Assembly (NCBI RefSeq): GCF_030019085.1
Contig: NZ_JASEFJ010000004.1
Span: 1-64,000, forward strand
From: Methanoculleus sp.
GTDB lineage: Archaea > Halobacteriota > Methanomicrobia > Methanomicrobiales > Methanoculleaceae
Length of the DNA: 64,000 nucleotides
Reading direction: 5' to 3'
The notes beneath the pieces were generated by a model. The model was not told the origin of the DNA. It did not search any database and worked only from the letters and a program-made list of their open reading frames with translations. The position numbers and the translations under genes were made by a program. Positions 8,366 to 16,201 of this stretch are shown here, one piece after another (within the stretch, counting starts at the first letter, position 1; each line of letters begins with the position of its first letter).

Positions 8366-8869
8366 ACCATGCCGGATCGGAGGGATTTATGCAGCCGCGA
8401 TCCTGGATTCGCGAGAGAAACTCAGTGTCCTTGAAGTGGGTGTCTGCTCTGATCCCTTCAATTCTGGTCATAGTGTGTCTCCAGATGTGGGTGTTTGTCA
8501 TTTTACCGTTTAAGCGATGGGGAATAATTACGCTGCTATTGAAGTCCGGGTATGTTAGGGTTTTCGCTCCGGCTCTGTGGTCCGGGTTGGCCAGCACGCA
8601 TCGCATATCATTGAGGGTCCGGACGGAGGGGTCGGGGAGGACGCCCGGTCAGTAACTGTTCATCAATCCATGTTCTGCTGTGCCCGGTGATAATCTACGC
8701 GATCTGATTTCCGGTACATCATTGATCAACAGATGAATTCCGATGAGAGTGTAGAACCATCCGGAGCAGACCTGTTACCAGCAGAGTGAACTTCTCCAGA
8801 TCTGGAGGTGGAGGAGAACCTCGCCTCCCTTGACCAGGCAGGTATGGAGACGCTCACAAAGACACCATT
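8366..8869. other. Intergenic stretch, no convincing gene
   Basis: An 87-codon minus-strand frame (8343-8606) overlaps the start of the regulator but looks non-coding. A perfect palindrome CTCCAGATCTGGAG is present near 8793-8806. No RNA gene recognised. Confidence 0.4.
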
Positions 8870-9180
8870 GCTTCTTCAACACACTGCAGCAGGCACCCCG
8901 CAATCCTTCGCCGCCACGAGCACGCTCACCGTGCCGGTCACGTTCGCCTCGTCACCGAGGGGATCGCTGCCTGGTGAAAGATTCCGTCCGCACCCGGGAA
9001 GGTCTCCATTAAAAGATCAAGGTCGGTGATGCTCGCCTCGACAACCGTCACCCGGGGGTGCTCGATCTTCACCCGCCGCCCGGTGGCGAGGTTGTCGATG
9101 ATGATGACGTCGTGGTGCCCTGCCAGGGTCACTGCAAGGTTTGATCCCGGGCCGGCACCGCCGGTGACGATGGAGCGCAC
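8870..9180 (-). pseudogene. NAD-dependent sugar epimerase/dehydratase (SDR), N-terminal piece
   Basis: Reads RSIVTGGAGPGSNLAVTLAG, HHDVIIIDNLATGRR, VVEASITDLDLLMETFPGAD and GIFHQAAIPSV, the Rossmann start of extended SDR nucleotide-sugar epimerases. The usual TGGAGFIGS glycine loop has lost a residue (GGAGPGS). After AAIPSV the frame breaks and EANVTGTVSVLVAAKDCGV follows in another frame, so a short stretch is deleted; the rest (YxxxK and C-terminal domain) is gone. Same minus orientation as the wec remnants, so it may come from the same lost glycan cluster. Confidence 0.8.
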
Positions 9181-9308
9181 GAAGAAGGTATTGTACTCCA
9201 ACCGCCGAATATACTCCACATTATGTGGATACAATAACCCTTATTACGCCTTACCGGCGCTTCACCTCAACGTGGCAGGAGGCCCCATCCAATCGGGGCG
9301 GGGAAACC

Positions 9309-10709
9309 TCACTCTCTGGCTCTCCGCCCACAGTCCATGAGCGCCGCACAATCATCGAGGTCGAGAGAGATCCCCTCCCCATCGGCCCTGCGCGAGAACG
9401 ACCGCGCAACGACACAGAAGTACTCGCTCCGCCTGTCGTTGTGCCAGGAGACGAGCGGTGCCTTCCGCCGCAGCCCCGCAAAGACCTCTGCGGCATCGAC
9501 CCCATCCTGCCATTTGCACTCGCAGAAGAGGATCCGGTGCGGGTTCTCAGCGAGGCAGACGATATCGATCTCCTCCCCACGGTGCCACCAGCTCCCGATC
9601 CTGGTGAATACAAACGGCAGGAAACCATCTCCGTTGATATGAACGAGGAGATCCATCACCATCTCCTCGAAGTGCTTTCCGACATACCGCGCAAATTGCG
9701 GCCGTACATACTGGTCCACAACCAGCGGGGCGTTGCCGCGTTCGAGCATCTCAAGATGGGGGTTGACGAAAGAAAACCAGAAGTCGAAGAAGTTGTCTGA
9801 GAGGAAGTAGAGCCCCTTTCTGCTCCTGTGGCCTTCAGTCACGGGAATGCGCCGGTGCACCAGCTTCAGGTCAATAAGGATCGAGAGGTACTTGTTGACG
9901 ACACTCTTGGAAAGGCCGGTATCATTGCAGATGAGGCCGATCCGGTGGTTTCCTCCTGCAAGAGAGAATAGGATGGAGAAGTAGTACCTCGGTTCGACAA
10001 GTTCGGCCCTGAGCACGAACTCCACGTCCCTGAAGAGAAACGAATCTTCTCGCATCACCTTCTCCTCGATGTTCTTCATGATGTCCCGTTCCGGATCTAC
10101 GGCCATGATGTATGCCGGTGTCCCTCCAAAGACAGCATAGAACTCAACTGCCTTCTTCATGTCCCCGAGATATTCGAGAACATGGATGAACCGGAGGGGC
10201 TGCAGGAGAATCTGCCCTGTCCTCCTGCCAAAAAGAGGGCTCCCATACTCCATGGTCGCCGACTCCATCATCGATATGCTCGATCCCGACAGGATGAGAT
10301 AGATCCGGGTCTCCTTCAGGCGCCGGTCCCAGTATTCCTGAAGCATCGAGGGAAGCGAGGGGTCCTCCTTGATCAGGTAGGGGAATTCATCGATAGCGAC
10401 CACGATACGGTCATCTGCGTGCTGGATGAGATACTCGAAAAAACTGTCCCAGTCAGAAAAACCGGTTTTCTGAAGAAACGGGTCTTTGAAATAGGCGCTC
10501 AGGTCTGCAGAAAATTTCCGGAGCTGCAGGTGTTTCGACTCTTCCCGTGCGACCAGGTGTATTCCAGTAGCGGTACGGAGGAACTGGTCGATAAGTTCGC
10601 TTTTTCCGACCCGCCGCCGGCCATAGAGCACGACGAATTCTGCTTTGTCACTCCTGTACCGCTCATGGAGGTGGGAGAGTTCACGGTCCCGGTCGATGAA
10701 GACACTCAT
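9309..10709 (-). CDS. AAA ATPase with C-terminal nuclease-like (DUF234) domain
   Basis: 466 residues from ATG 10709. An N-terminal P-loop domain has VVLYGRRRVGKSELIDQF (Walker A), VVAIDEFPYL (Walker B, residues ~108-117) and LILSGSSISMM (sensor). A winged helix follows (~250-310, NDTGLSKSVVNKYLSIL). The C-terminus contains GEEIDIVCL and ILFCECKWQ, the E-x-D...E-x-K pattern of a PD-(D/E)XK nuclease fold. This is the COG1672 archaeal ATPase group (SSO1545-like, DUF234), common in archaea, often near mobile or toxin genes; function is mostly unknown. A single gene, apparently intact. Confidence 0.88.
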   Translation of the reverse strand: MSVFIDRDRELSHLHERYRSDKAEFVVLYGRRRVGKSELIDQFLRTATGIHLVAREESKHLQLRKFSADLSAYFKDPFLQKTGFSDWDSFFEYLIQHADDRIVVAIDEFPYLIKEDPSLPSMLQEYWDRRLKETRIYLILSGSSISMMESATMEYGSPLFGRRTGQILLQPLRFIHVLEYLGDMKKAVEFYAVFGGTPAYIMAVDPERDIMKNIEEKVMREDSFLFRDVEFVLRAELVEPRYYFSILFSLAGGNHRIGLICNDTGLSKSVVNKYLSILIDLKLVHRRIPVTEGHRSRKGLYFLSDNFFDFWFSFVNPHLEMLERGNAPLVVDQYVRPQFARYVGKHFEEMVMDLLVHINGDGFLPFVFTRIGSWWHRGEEIDIVCLAENPHRILFCECKWQDGVDAAEVFAGLRRKAPLVSWHNDRRSEYFCVVARSFSRRADGEGISLDLDDCAALMDCGRRARE

Positions 10710-11008
10710 GAGTAATATACTATGAAGTGTATCATTTTAAACAAACTGATGCGTCGTGACTGGATGCCTGTGGACCTGTCAGATTAGTCAATAAGTCCCT
10801 GCTTCTGCGCCCTAAAGCTCTTGCAAAACTGCATCGTCACAGACTTAACCGGTTAAAAATCCGAACACAACCTTCCAGGAGAGGCTGGACTGTGCGAGTT
10901 TTTGGCCGTTCAAGCACCTTAGGGGGCCCCACTATCCCCTATTATACAATTTGTTGTTCTGAACTGAACTTCTTCTCCAAAATCATCTTGAACGCTTTTT
11001 CGTTGTCC
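10710..11008. other. Intergenic, AT-richer, no gene seen
   Basis: Contains the perfect palindrome TTAACCGGTTAA near 10847 and several TATA-like stretches. It probably holds the promoter of the minus-strand ATPase (10709) at its left edge. No coding signal. Confidence 0.4.
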
Positions 11009-11308
11009 TCACCCCCCACCAATCACCCTCACAATCACCGCCACCACCCCGCCCGCCCCGGCGCCGATCGTGGAAACCCTCCGCTCTTCTCCGGCCTTCT
11101 CCGCCCGCCACCTCTCCAGCGCCCGGAGCCGGCTCTCATTCTTTGCAGCGAGTCGCACCTCCGGTGCTCGAACTCCTGCCGGGACGGCAGTCGCACTCAC
11201 GAACCATCGCGTCCTGCCCCGCCATCCGCGCGAGCATCTTGCAGATCCACTTCACGTCCCGGTTCGTCTCGCAAGACCGGGCTCCCGGGTGGTCTTCTCT
11301 TCGGTCAT
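11009..11308 (-). pseudogene. Small holin/XhlA-like viral-type protein, frameshifted and interrupted
   Basis: ATG 11308 opens MTEEKTTREPGLA. A one-base shift gives ETNRDVKWICKMLARMAGQD. The frame is then broken by about 70 bases carrying a repeat also seen near 6799-6900. The end reads NESRLRALERWRAEKAGEE and IGAGAGGVVAVIVRVIGGG, a coiled segment plus one membrane helix. This layout (short coiled coil, then one C-terminal membrane segment) is that of XhlA/holin-type proteins of proviruses. The naming is tentative; the broken state is clear. Confidence 0.5.
11146..11216. repeat. Dispersed repeat inserted in the holin-like remnant
   Basis: CGCACCTCCGGTGCTC at 11154-11169 equals 6799-6814, and CATCGCGTCCTGCCCCGC near 11204 nearly equals the sequence near 6888. 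The first half is itself palindromic (GCACCTCCGGTGC). The element sits between two halves of one coding frame. Confidence 0.5.
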
Positions 11309-11638
11309 CCTGGTACCCCTCCCGCGGGACAGTTGGGCGGGGAACACAAAATGGCTAACCGTAAGGATTATATTCAGAAACCTCGGCGGAAAAGCGCCTG
11401 TCCGGCCGCGGATGCCCCCCTTCTCGTCAGGAGAGGAGTCGACCCCTGCCATGGTCCAATACACGTTCACCTCGCCTGGCTATCCCTGCATGGTGCCACC
11501 TACGGCATCATGCCCGCGACAAAAGGGAGGATGGTTGACGAGAACCTCATCACTCACGCTCCCCGACGAGCCGCATCATCCTTCAAAAGACTGATACGTG
11601 GTGAGCGTCATACCAACCAGCATACAGGTACGGTCGAA

Positions 11639-11968
11639 ATGGCAGGACACACATTAACCAGGACGATATGTGAGACTATCGTCGCGATACTCACCAAAAA
11701 CGATGCCGAATGGATCGCGATCTTCGGCTCGTATGCACGGGGGAATGCCGGCCCGGCAAGCGATATCGATATCCTGGTCCGTTTCGCCCGCAAAAAAAGC
11801 CTCTTTTCGCTCATCCGCATCGAGGATGAACTCACCCGGGCGCTCCGCATGAAGGTGGACCTCGTCACCGAGAATGCCGTGAGCCCCTATCTTGCCGATT
11901 CAATCTACCGTGATGCTGTGGTGATCTATGACGCCGGAAGACCTCGCGTATCTCCGTCACATCCTTGA
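11639..11968 (+). CDS. mntA: MntA-type nucleotidyltransferase antitoxin
   Basis: 109 residues from ATG 11639. The minimal nucleotidyltransferase signature GSYARGNAGPASDIDILV (GS-x10-D-x-D) lies at residues ~30-47, and a third acidic residue is in KVDLVTENAV. Known MntA antitoxins AMPylate HepT and so block its ribonuclease activity. The gene overlaps hepT by 41 bases, the usual order for this system. The long open frame extending upstream of ATG 11639 runs through degraded DNA and is unlikely to be translated. Confidence 0.85.
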   Translation: MAGHTLTRTICETIVAILTKNDAEWIAIFGSYARGNAGPASDIDILVRFARKKSLFSLIRIEDELTRALRMKVDLVTENAVSPYLADSIYRDAVVIYDAGRPRVSPSHP

Positions 11969-12317
11969 CGCCATAATCAGCATCGAGGAGTTTTCCCGTG
12001 GGATCTCGTCGGTGGAAGATCTCAGGGATCGACGGCTGGAACGCGCCGGGATCGAGCGCATGCTAACCATTGTCGGCGAGGCGGCAAAGATGGTCTCGCC
12101 GGAGTTGCGTGACAATCACCCGGAGATCCCCTGGAGGGAGGCAGCTGGAACACGAGATAAGATCGTCCACCATTACTTCGGTGTGGATTACGAAGCCGTG
12201 TTCCTGACCATACGCGATGATCTCCCGGCCCTCAAGCAGGGGATCAGATCAATTCTCGATGAGGCCAGGAAATCAAAAGGAACCAGCCGTAAGGGATCCC
12301 CCGACGATCGCGTATAG
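11928..12317 (+). CDS. hepT: HepT-type ribonuclease toxin
   Basis: 129 residues from ATG 11928, inside the end of mntA. All-helical HEPN protein with the R-x4-6-H motif GTRDKIVHHYFGVDYEAV near residues 83-100. The H-x-Y part, normally the AMPylated tyrosine, is present as HHYFG. The N-terminus YLRHILDAIISIEEF is typical of HepT. Expected to cleave RNA (tRNA in studied cases) unless modified by MntA. The C-terminal 15 residues (KGTSRKGSPDDRV) run into the following Cdc6 remnant, so the native end may have been replaced. Confidence 0.87.
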   Translation: MTPEDLAYLRHILDAIISIEEFSRGISSVEDLRDRRLERAGIERMLTIVGEAAKMVSPELRDNHPEIPWREAAGTRDKIVHHYFGVDYEAVFLTIRDDLPALKQGIRSILDEARKSKGTSRKGSPDDRV

Positions 12318-12423
12318 CAGGATCGGTGCTGGTCAGGACCTCTTCCGCGATCCCGAGATCTTTGAGTTCACGTTTCTTCCCGAACACCTTCCACCACCCC
12401 AACGCCCAGATCAGGGAAACTTG
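12313..12423 (+). pseudogene. Cdc6/Orc1 N-terminal remnant, second copy
   Basis: One frame reads DLFRDPEIFEFTFLPEHLPP, matching the N-terminus of Cdc6/Orc1 and parallel to LFHDPDVFDFAYMPDHL at 3140-3195, but clearly divergent from it. Homology ends after about 30 residues at TTTAACACAGCC. As with the first copy, a wecC remnant on the opposite strand follows, here within 40 bases. Confidence 0.7.
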
Positions 12424-12453
12424 CGTTTAACACAGCCTAAAAAAGATGTGTTA

Positions 12454-12860
12454 TTCCTGCAGCGCATGCCGGTTCTTATCCCCGCGCCCGATCCCCCGGT
12501 ACTCCATGTGCCCGGCAAAGACCACCACCGCATCCGCGCCGGAAAGAACCCCTTCTAAATCCCGCGAGAGCCCCGACGGGGCGTCCGGCGACGTCGCTGG
12601 ATCCACCCGGGGGTCGTGCACCCGGACCTCCGCGCCGGCCGCGAGCGCCGCATCCCGGAACGGCTCCGCCGGCGTGTTCCGGGCATCGTCGGAGTCGTTG
12701 ATGAAGGCCCGGCTGAGCAGGGCAATTGTTGAACCTTTCAAAGAGCCTTCCCCACCTCTCGCAGCGCCGACTCTGTCAGGTGAAGCATGTGATCGAGCAT
12801 GAAGTTGTTGATCCTGTGGGTGTAGCAGGACCCGTAGCAGGGCTCCCAGCCCTCGGGACA
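12454..12860 (-). pseudogene. wecC: UDP-ManNAc dehydrogenase C-terminal remnant, second copy
   Basis: Reads INNFMLDHMLHLTESALREV, then after a frameshift KGSTIALLSRAFINDSDDA, EVRVHDPRVDPATSPDAP, and ADAVVVFAGHMEYRGIG, ending HALQE. It is closely parallel to the end of the wecC wreck at 4688, including the terminal tail, but the segment between EYRG and GIGRG is deleted. An independent degraded copy of the same gene end. Confidence 0.8.
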
Positions 12861-12868
12861 GATGGCAA

Positions 12869-13924
12869 TTAAAGCCATCTTGACAAATCAGTTTGATCTG
12901 GGTTGTTCACTACAACGGGTCTATCATAATAGAAAAGATCCTTTGCTTGAAGTAAACCCTTGGAGAGATCATCTAAGTCAAACCTTTGTTGAAATTCTTG
13001 ATCTTCCATCTCTGTGCTGGGAAAAAAGGCTACTTGATACGTTCTACGGTAATTGCTTCTGTAATAACTTCCAATCTTTACGTCGCTAGATTCGTGCTTC
13101 CGACGGTCAAGTAGTGTTTCCAAAGTTGATTTGAACAAATAGCCAAGTTTCTTCTTTTGATGCTTGTTCGACTCGTTATGAAGACACGTGTACACTGCAC
13201 CAAGGAGGATATCCATGAGCTGAATGAATTGTGATTCGTCTCTGTTGCTCTTTCTATGATCAGAATCGATGAACTCTATCTCATCGTCAAGGATTAGAAT
13301 GTGTTCATTTTGGATGCTAATTTTATATATTGGGTGCCATGAACAATACTTGTGATTCTTTTGGCTCCCATCATCGTGATAGATCTTATGAATTACGAGA
13401 GTTTTGTAATCCTTGAAAAAGTATTTGAGTCCGCTCAGTAGTGTCGTTCTATAAAAACGGTTGTAAATTGTCAATATCCGATCAGAATCCGAGCCAAACT
13501 GATCCAGTTTTAAGTTTGTGAGATTTATACCCAGAATGTTGAAAAAAATCTTCTTATCGCCTCTCGCACATGCACCTGAAGATATGAATTCAATCCATTT
13601 ACATGCAATCTTAAATCTAGCATCCGATTTATGAACCTCTTTGTAGTGAACTTCTGTATTGTTTTTATCGTGATACCCACATGGATGTGAGCACTCGTGT
13701 TCATTATCTGACCAATCTCCATACCTAAAACATCGATAGTTCTTTAAAATCTTTAGACAAGACTCTTTCTTATCGAGTGGGATAAACAGTATACCAATGT
13801 AAATCCACTTGGTTCCATCTCGTGGATCAACGACTTCAAAAATTTCATCGGAGTATACTTCGATATCAAGCTGCTCATATCTCTCGTCGACTTTATCCCG
13901 CAGCTCGTAATTTTCTGATAGCAA
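12869..13924 (-). CDS. DUF3800-like protein, AT-rich
   Basis: 351 residues. The N-terminal IEVYSDEIFEV followed by WIYIGILFIP, a central KWIEFISSG, and a C-terminal SQFIQLMDILLGAVY match the plan of DUF3800 proteins, which have an RNase H-like fold related to transposase/integrase cores; acidic residues in SDE and LMD are candidate metal ligands. No function is established for the family. The first possible start is TTG 13924 with a weak ribosome binding site and no ATG upstream in frame, so the very N-terminus could be truncated. Base composition is far lower in GC than its neighbours, with frequent A/T third positions, which indicates recent transfer. Confidence 0.72.
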   Translation of the reverse strand: MLSENYELRDKVDERYEQLDIEVYSDEIFEVVDPRDGTKWIYIGILFIPLDKKESCLKILKNYRCFRYGDWSDNEHECSHPCGYHDKNNTEVHYKEVHKSDARFKIACKWIEFISSGACARGDKKIFFNILGINLTNLKLDQFGSDSDRILTIYNRFYRTTLLSGLKYFFKDYKTLVIHKIYHDDGSQKNHKYCSWHPIYKISIQNEHILILDDEIEFIDSDHRKSNRDESQFIQLMDILLGAVYTCLHNESNKHQKKKLGYLFKSTLETLLDRRKHESSDVKIGSYYRSNYRRTYQVAFFPSTEMEDQEFQQRFDLDDLSKGLLQAKDLFYYDRPVVVNNPDQTDLSRWL

Positions 13925-14284
13925 GAAATCACTAGTGAGTAGGTTAAAGCACGGTGGACTTTAAAAGTTCTTATTTTGAATGGCCGTACGGAGGCCACAT
14001 TAACAAAAACTGGATATCTGATAAACCGAAAATGTAGTGGCATCGTGTCATCGCCCGACACCATACGGTGCAAATCGTTAACACCGATGCGGTTTGAGTA
14101 GAATCTAAACTCCAGTAGTGGCAAAACAACCACATCGGCATAATATGTCGTTATATTATTCTTCATACCCAAGAAAATACTCGGAAGGAAACCAAAGATA
14201 TACGGAGGACAGACGTGGCAGTCGAAAAGACCGGAATTCGCCGGCTCGTTCGGGAGCATTTGCGATGAATTCCGCGGGAACTGC
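13925..14284. other. AT-rich intergenic tail of the transferred segment
   Basis: It shares the low GC of the DUF3800-like gene. It should contain that gene's promoter and, near AAGATATACGGAGG (about 14195), a possible promoter or ribosome binding site for the DUF4062 gene on the plus strand. No gene seen. GC rises sharply after 14280, which marks the right edge of the transferred DNA. Confidence 0.45.
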
Positions 14285-15751
14285 ATGACCCCCGTTCGGA
14301 TCTTCATCAGCAGCGTGCAGAAGGAGTTCGCCGACGAGCGGGCGGCTCTCCGCGACTACCTCCGGGGCGACGCGCTGATGCGGCGGTTCTTCGAGGTCTT
14401 CCTCTTCGAGGAGCTTCCGGCTGCCGACCGCCGCATGGACGTTGCATACCTCGATGAAGTCCGGCGTTGCGACATCTATGTCGGGCTGTTCGGGAACGAT
14501 TACGGCTCCGAGAACGCCGGAGGAGTCTCGCCGACAGAACGGGAGTTCGACCTCGCCACCGCCGAAGGGAAGTACCGGCTCATCTACGTTAGGGGCACGG
14601 ACGACGCTGCCCGTCACCCGAAGATGCGTGCTCTCGTCGGAAGGGCAGAGGCCGGGCTGATCCGGGAGCGGTTCAACACCCCCTCAGAACTGGTCGCAGG
14701 CCTCTATGCAGCGCTGGTCGATTACCTGGTGGAGAAGCAGCTCATCCGCTCCGGCCCCTTCGACGCGGCCCCGTGCACGAAGGCGACGCCAGAGCATCTG
14801 GATCCGGAGCGTATGGCGTGGTTCATCCACACGGCCAGGAAGACCCGCCGGTTCCCCCTCGCCGAAGACGCCTCTCCTCGTGAACTGCTGGAGCACCTGA
14901 ACCTGCTTGATAGCGGGCAGCTGACGAACGCGGCGGTCCTCCTCTTCGTGAAACAGCCGCAACGGTTCCTGATCTCCTCCGAGATCAAGTGCGCCCATTT
15001 CCACGGCACCGAGGTGGCCAAACCGATCCCGTCTTATCAGGTCTACAAGGGCACGGTCTTCGATCTCGTGGACGCGGCAGTGGACTTCGTCTTGAGCAAG
15101 ATCGCTCTCTCTGTGGGAACCCGCTAAGCCGGGCCGCAGGCGCCGGTGCGCTATGAGATTCCGAAGGTGGTGGTGGCGGAGGCGATCGTGAACGCGGTCG
15201 CCCACCGCGACTACACCAGCAACGGCAGCGTGCAGGTGATGCTCTTTGCAGACCGCCTGGAGGTCTGGAACCCGGGTACCCTCCCGCCGTCCCTGACCCT
15301 GGAGAAACTCCGGCAGCCCCATGGGTCGGTGCCGGGCAACCCGCTCCTCGCAGAGCCGATGTACCTGACCGGCTACATCGAGCGGATGGGCACGGGAACG
15401 CGGGACATGATCCGGCACTGTACTGAGGCCGGGCTGCCGGAGCCGGAGTTTGCCGTCAGTGATGGGTTCCAGACGATCATCCGCCGGGCCCAGGGTAGAG
15501 GTACCGGCGAATCTAGGGAAAAACCTAGGGAAAAACCTAGGGAAGAAACTAGGGAAAAAACTAGGGATAAGATCCTGGCCCTGATCGCAGCCAACCCATC
15601 TATCAGCACGAATGAGCTCGCAGAGCAGATCGGCATCACACCCAAAGGGATTGAATGGCAGATCCAACAACTGAAGCGGGCAGGTCAGCTCAAACGGGTA
15701 GGTCCAAAGAAGGGTGGCCGCTGGGAGATCACCGAAGGAGGAGATGAGTAG
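14285..15751 (+). pseudogene. DUF4062 - ATPase-fold - winged-helix protein interrupted by one in-frame TAA
   Basis: A 488-codon frame broken only by TAA at 15125-15127; coding resumes at the next codon (AGPQAPVRYEIPKVVV). Domains: DUF4062 (residues ~3-95, VRIFISSVQKEFADER and DIYVGLFGNDYG), a linker, the RecG-like regulator middle (LLDSGQLTNAAVLLF), then after the stop the histidine-kinase-like ATPase fold (EAIVNAVAHRDYTSNG, NPGTLPPS, RMGTGTRDMI) and a winged helix. The DUF4062 domain takes the place of the AlbA_2 domain of the relatives at 1534 and 6956. A linker of repeated REKP units is encoded by a 12-base repeat (about 15511-15570). A GTG at 15146 could restart translation of the second half. 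It may be a nonsense mutant or two functional polypeptides. Confidence 0.75.
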
Positions 15752-15833
15752 TGTCGGAGAGTGCGGGATTCTCACGCAGATGCTGGTCGTCACCTTCTTC
15801 CAGGGGATGCGTAAACCACGGCAGGCTCAAAGA

Positions 15834-16112
15834 GGTGACGAGGAGGCAATCGGCAAAGGCTCTGATAGATTAGATCTTCTTCTTTTCAACATCCCCTTCA
15901 CCAACAATCAGGCCGAGAGAGACCTTCGGATGATGAAGCTGATACAGAAGATCTCCGGAGTATTCCGGAGTGAGGAGGGTGCTATGAATTTCCGCAGGGT
16001 CAGAGGATTCATATCGACGATCAAGAAGCATGATCGCCTGGTATTACCGGAACTGAGAAGGGTGTTTGAGGGAACACCCTTCATGCCGACGGCGGCTCAT
16101 CGGGTGCCCTGA
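15834..16112 (+). pseudogene. IS66 family transposase, C-terminal remnant
   Basis: Reads IPFTNNQAERDLRMMKLIQK, ISGVFRSEEGAMNF and RVRGFISTIKKH, then LPELRRVFEGTPFMP, the conserved end of IS66 transposases including the catalytic glutamate region (NNQAERDLRMMK). The first two thirds, with the DDE aspartates, are missing. No terminal inverted repeats found. It shows past IS66 activity between the DUF4062 gene and the Fic gene. Confidence 0.85.
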
Positions 16113-16126
16113 ATAGTTACAGAAAA

Positions 16127-16176
16127 CTTAACATAGACGACGATCCACCTCTCTAAGTAAGCAAAAGTTAACTTAG
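16127..16176. promoter_or_regulatory. Motif cluster upstream of fic (CTTAACATAG type)
   Basis: CTTAACATAG at 16127-16136 and GTTAACTTAG at 16167-16176, with a related TCTAAGTAAG between them, lie 26-75 bases before the fic ATG. The same motif occurs three times just after the gene. Such repeated sites are probable operators for the winged helix at the C-terminus of the Fic protein (autoregulation, inferred). Confidence 0.6.
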
Positions 16177-16201
16177 AAAACACTCATCTCACAGGTGCAC
16201 C

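Noticed and set aside
8343..8606. 87-codon minus-strand frame overlapping the start of the AlbA_2 gene
   Set aside because: Its sequence does not look like a protein family, it has no clear ribosome binding site, and codon bias is weak. It could be a coupled leader peptide, but the evidence is too thin.
10892..11638. Long plus-strand frame continuing upstream of mntA
   Set aside because: It runs antisense through the holin-like remnant and a repeat. MntA homology begins only at ATG 11639.
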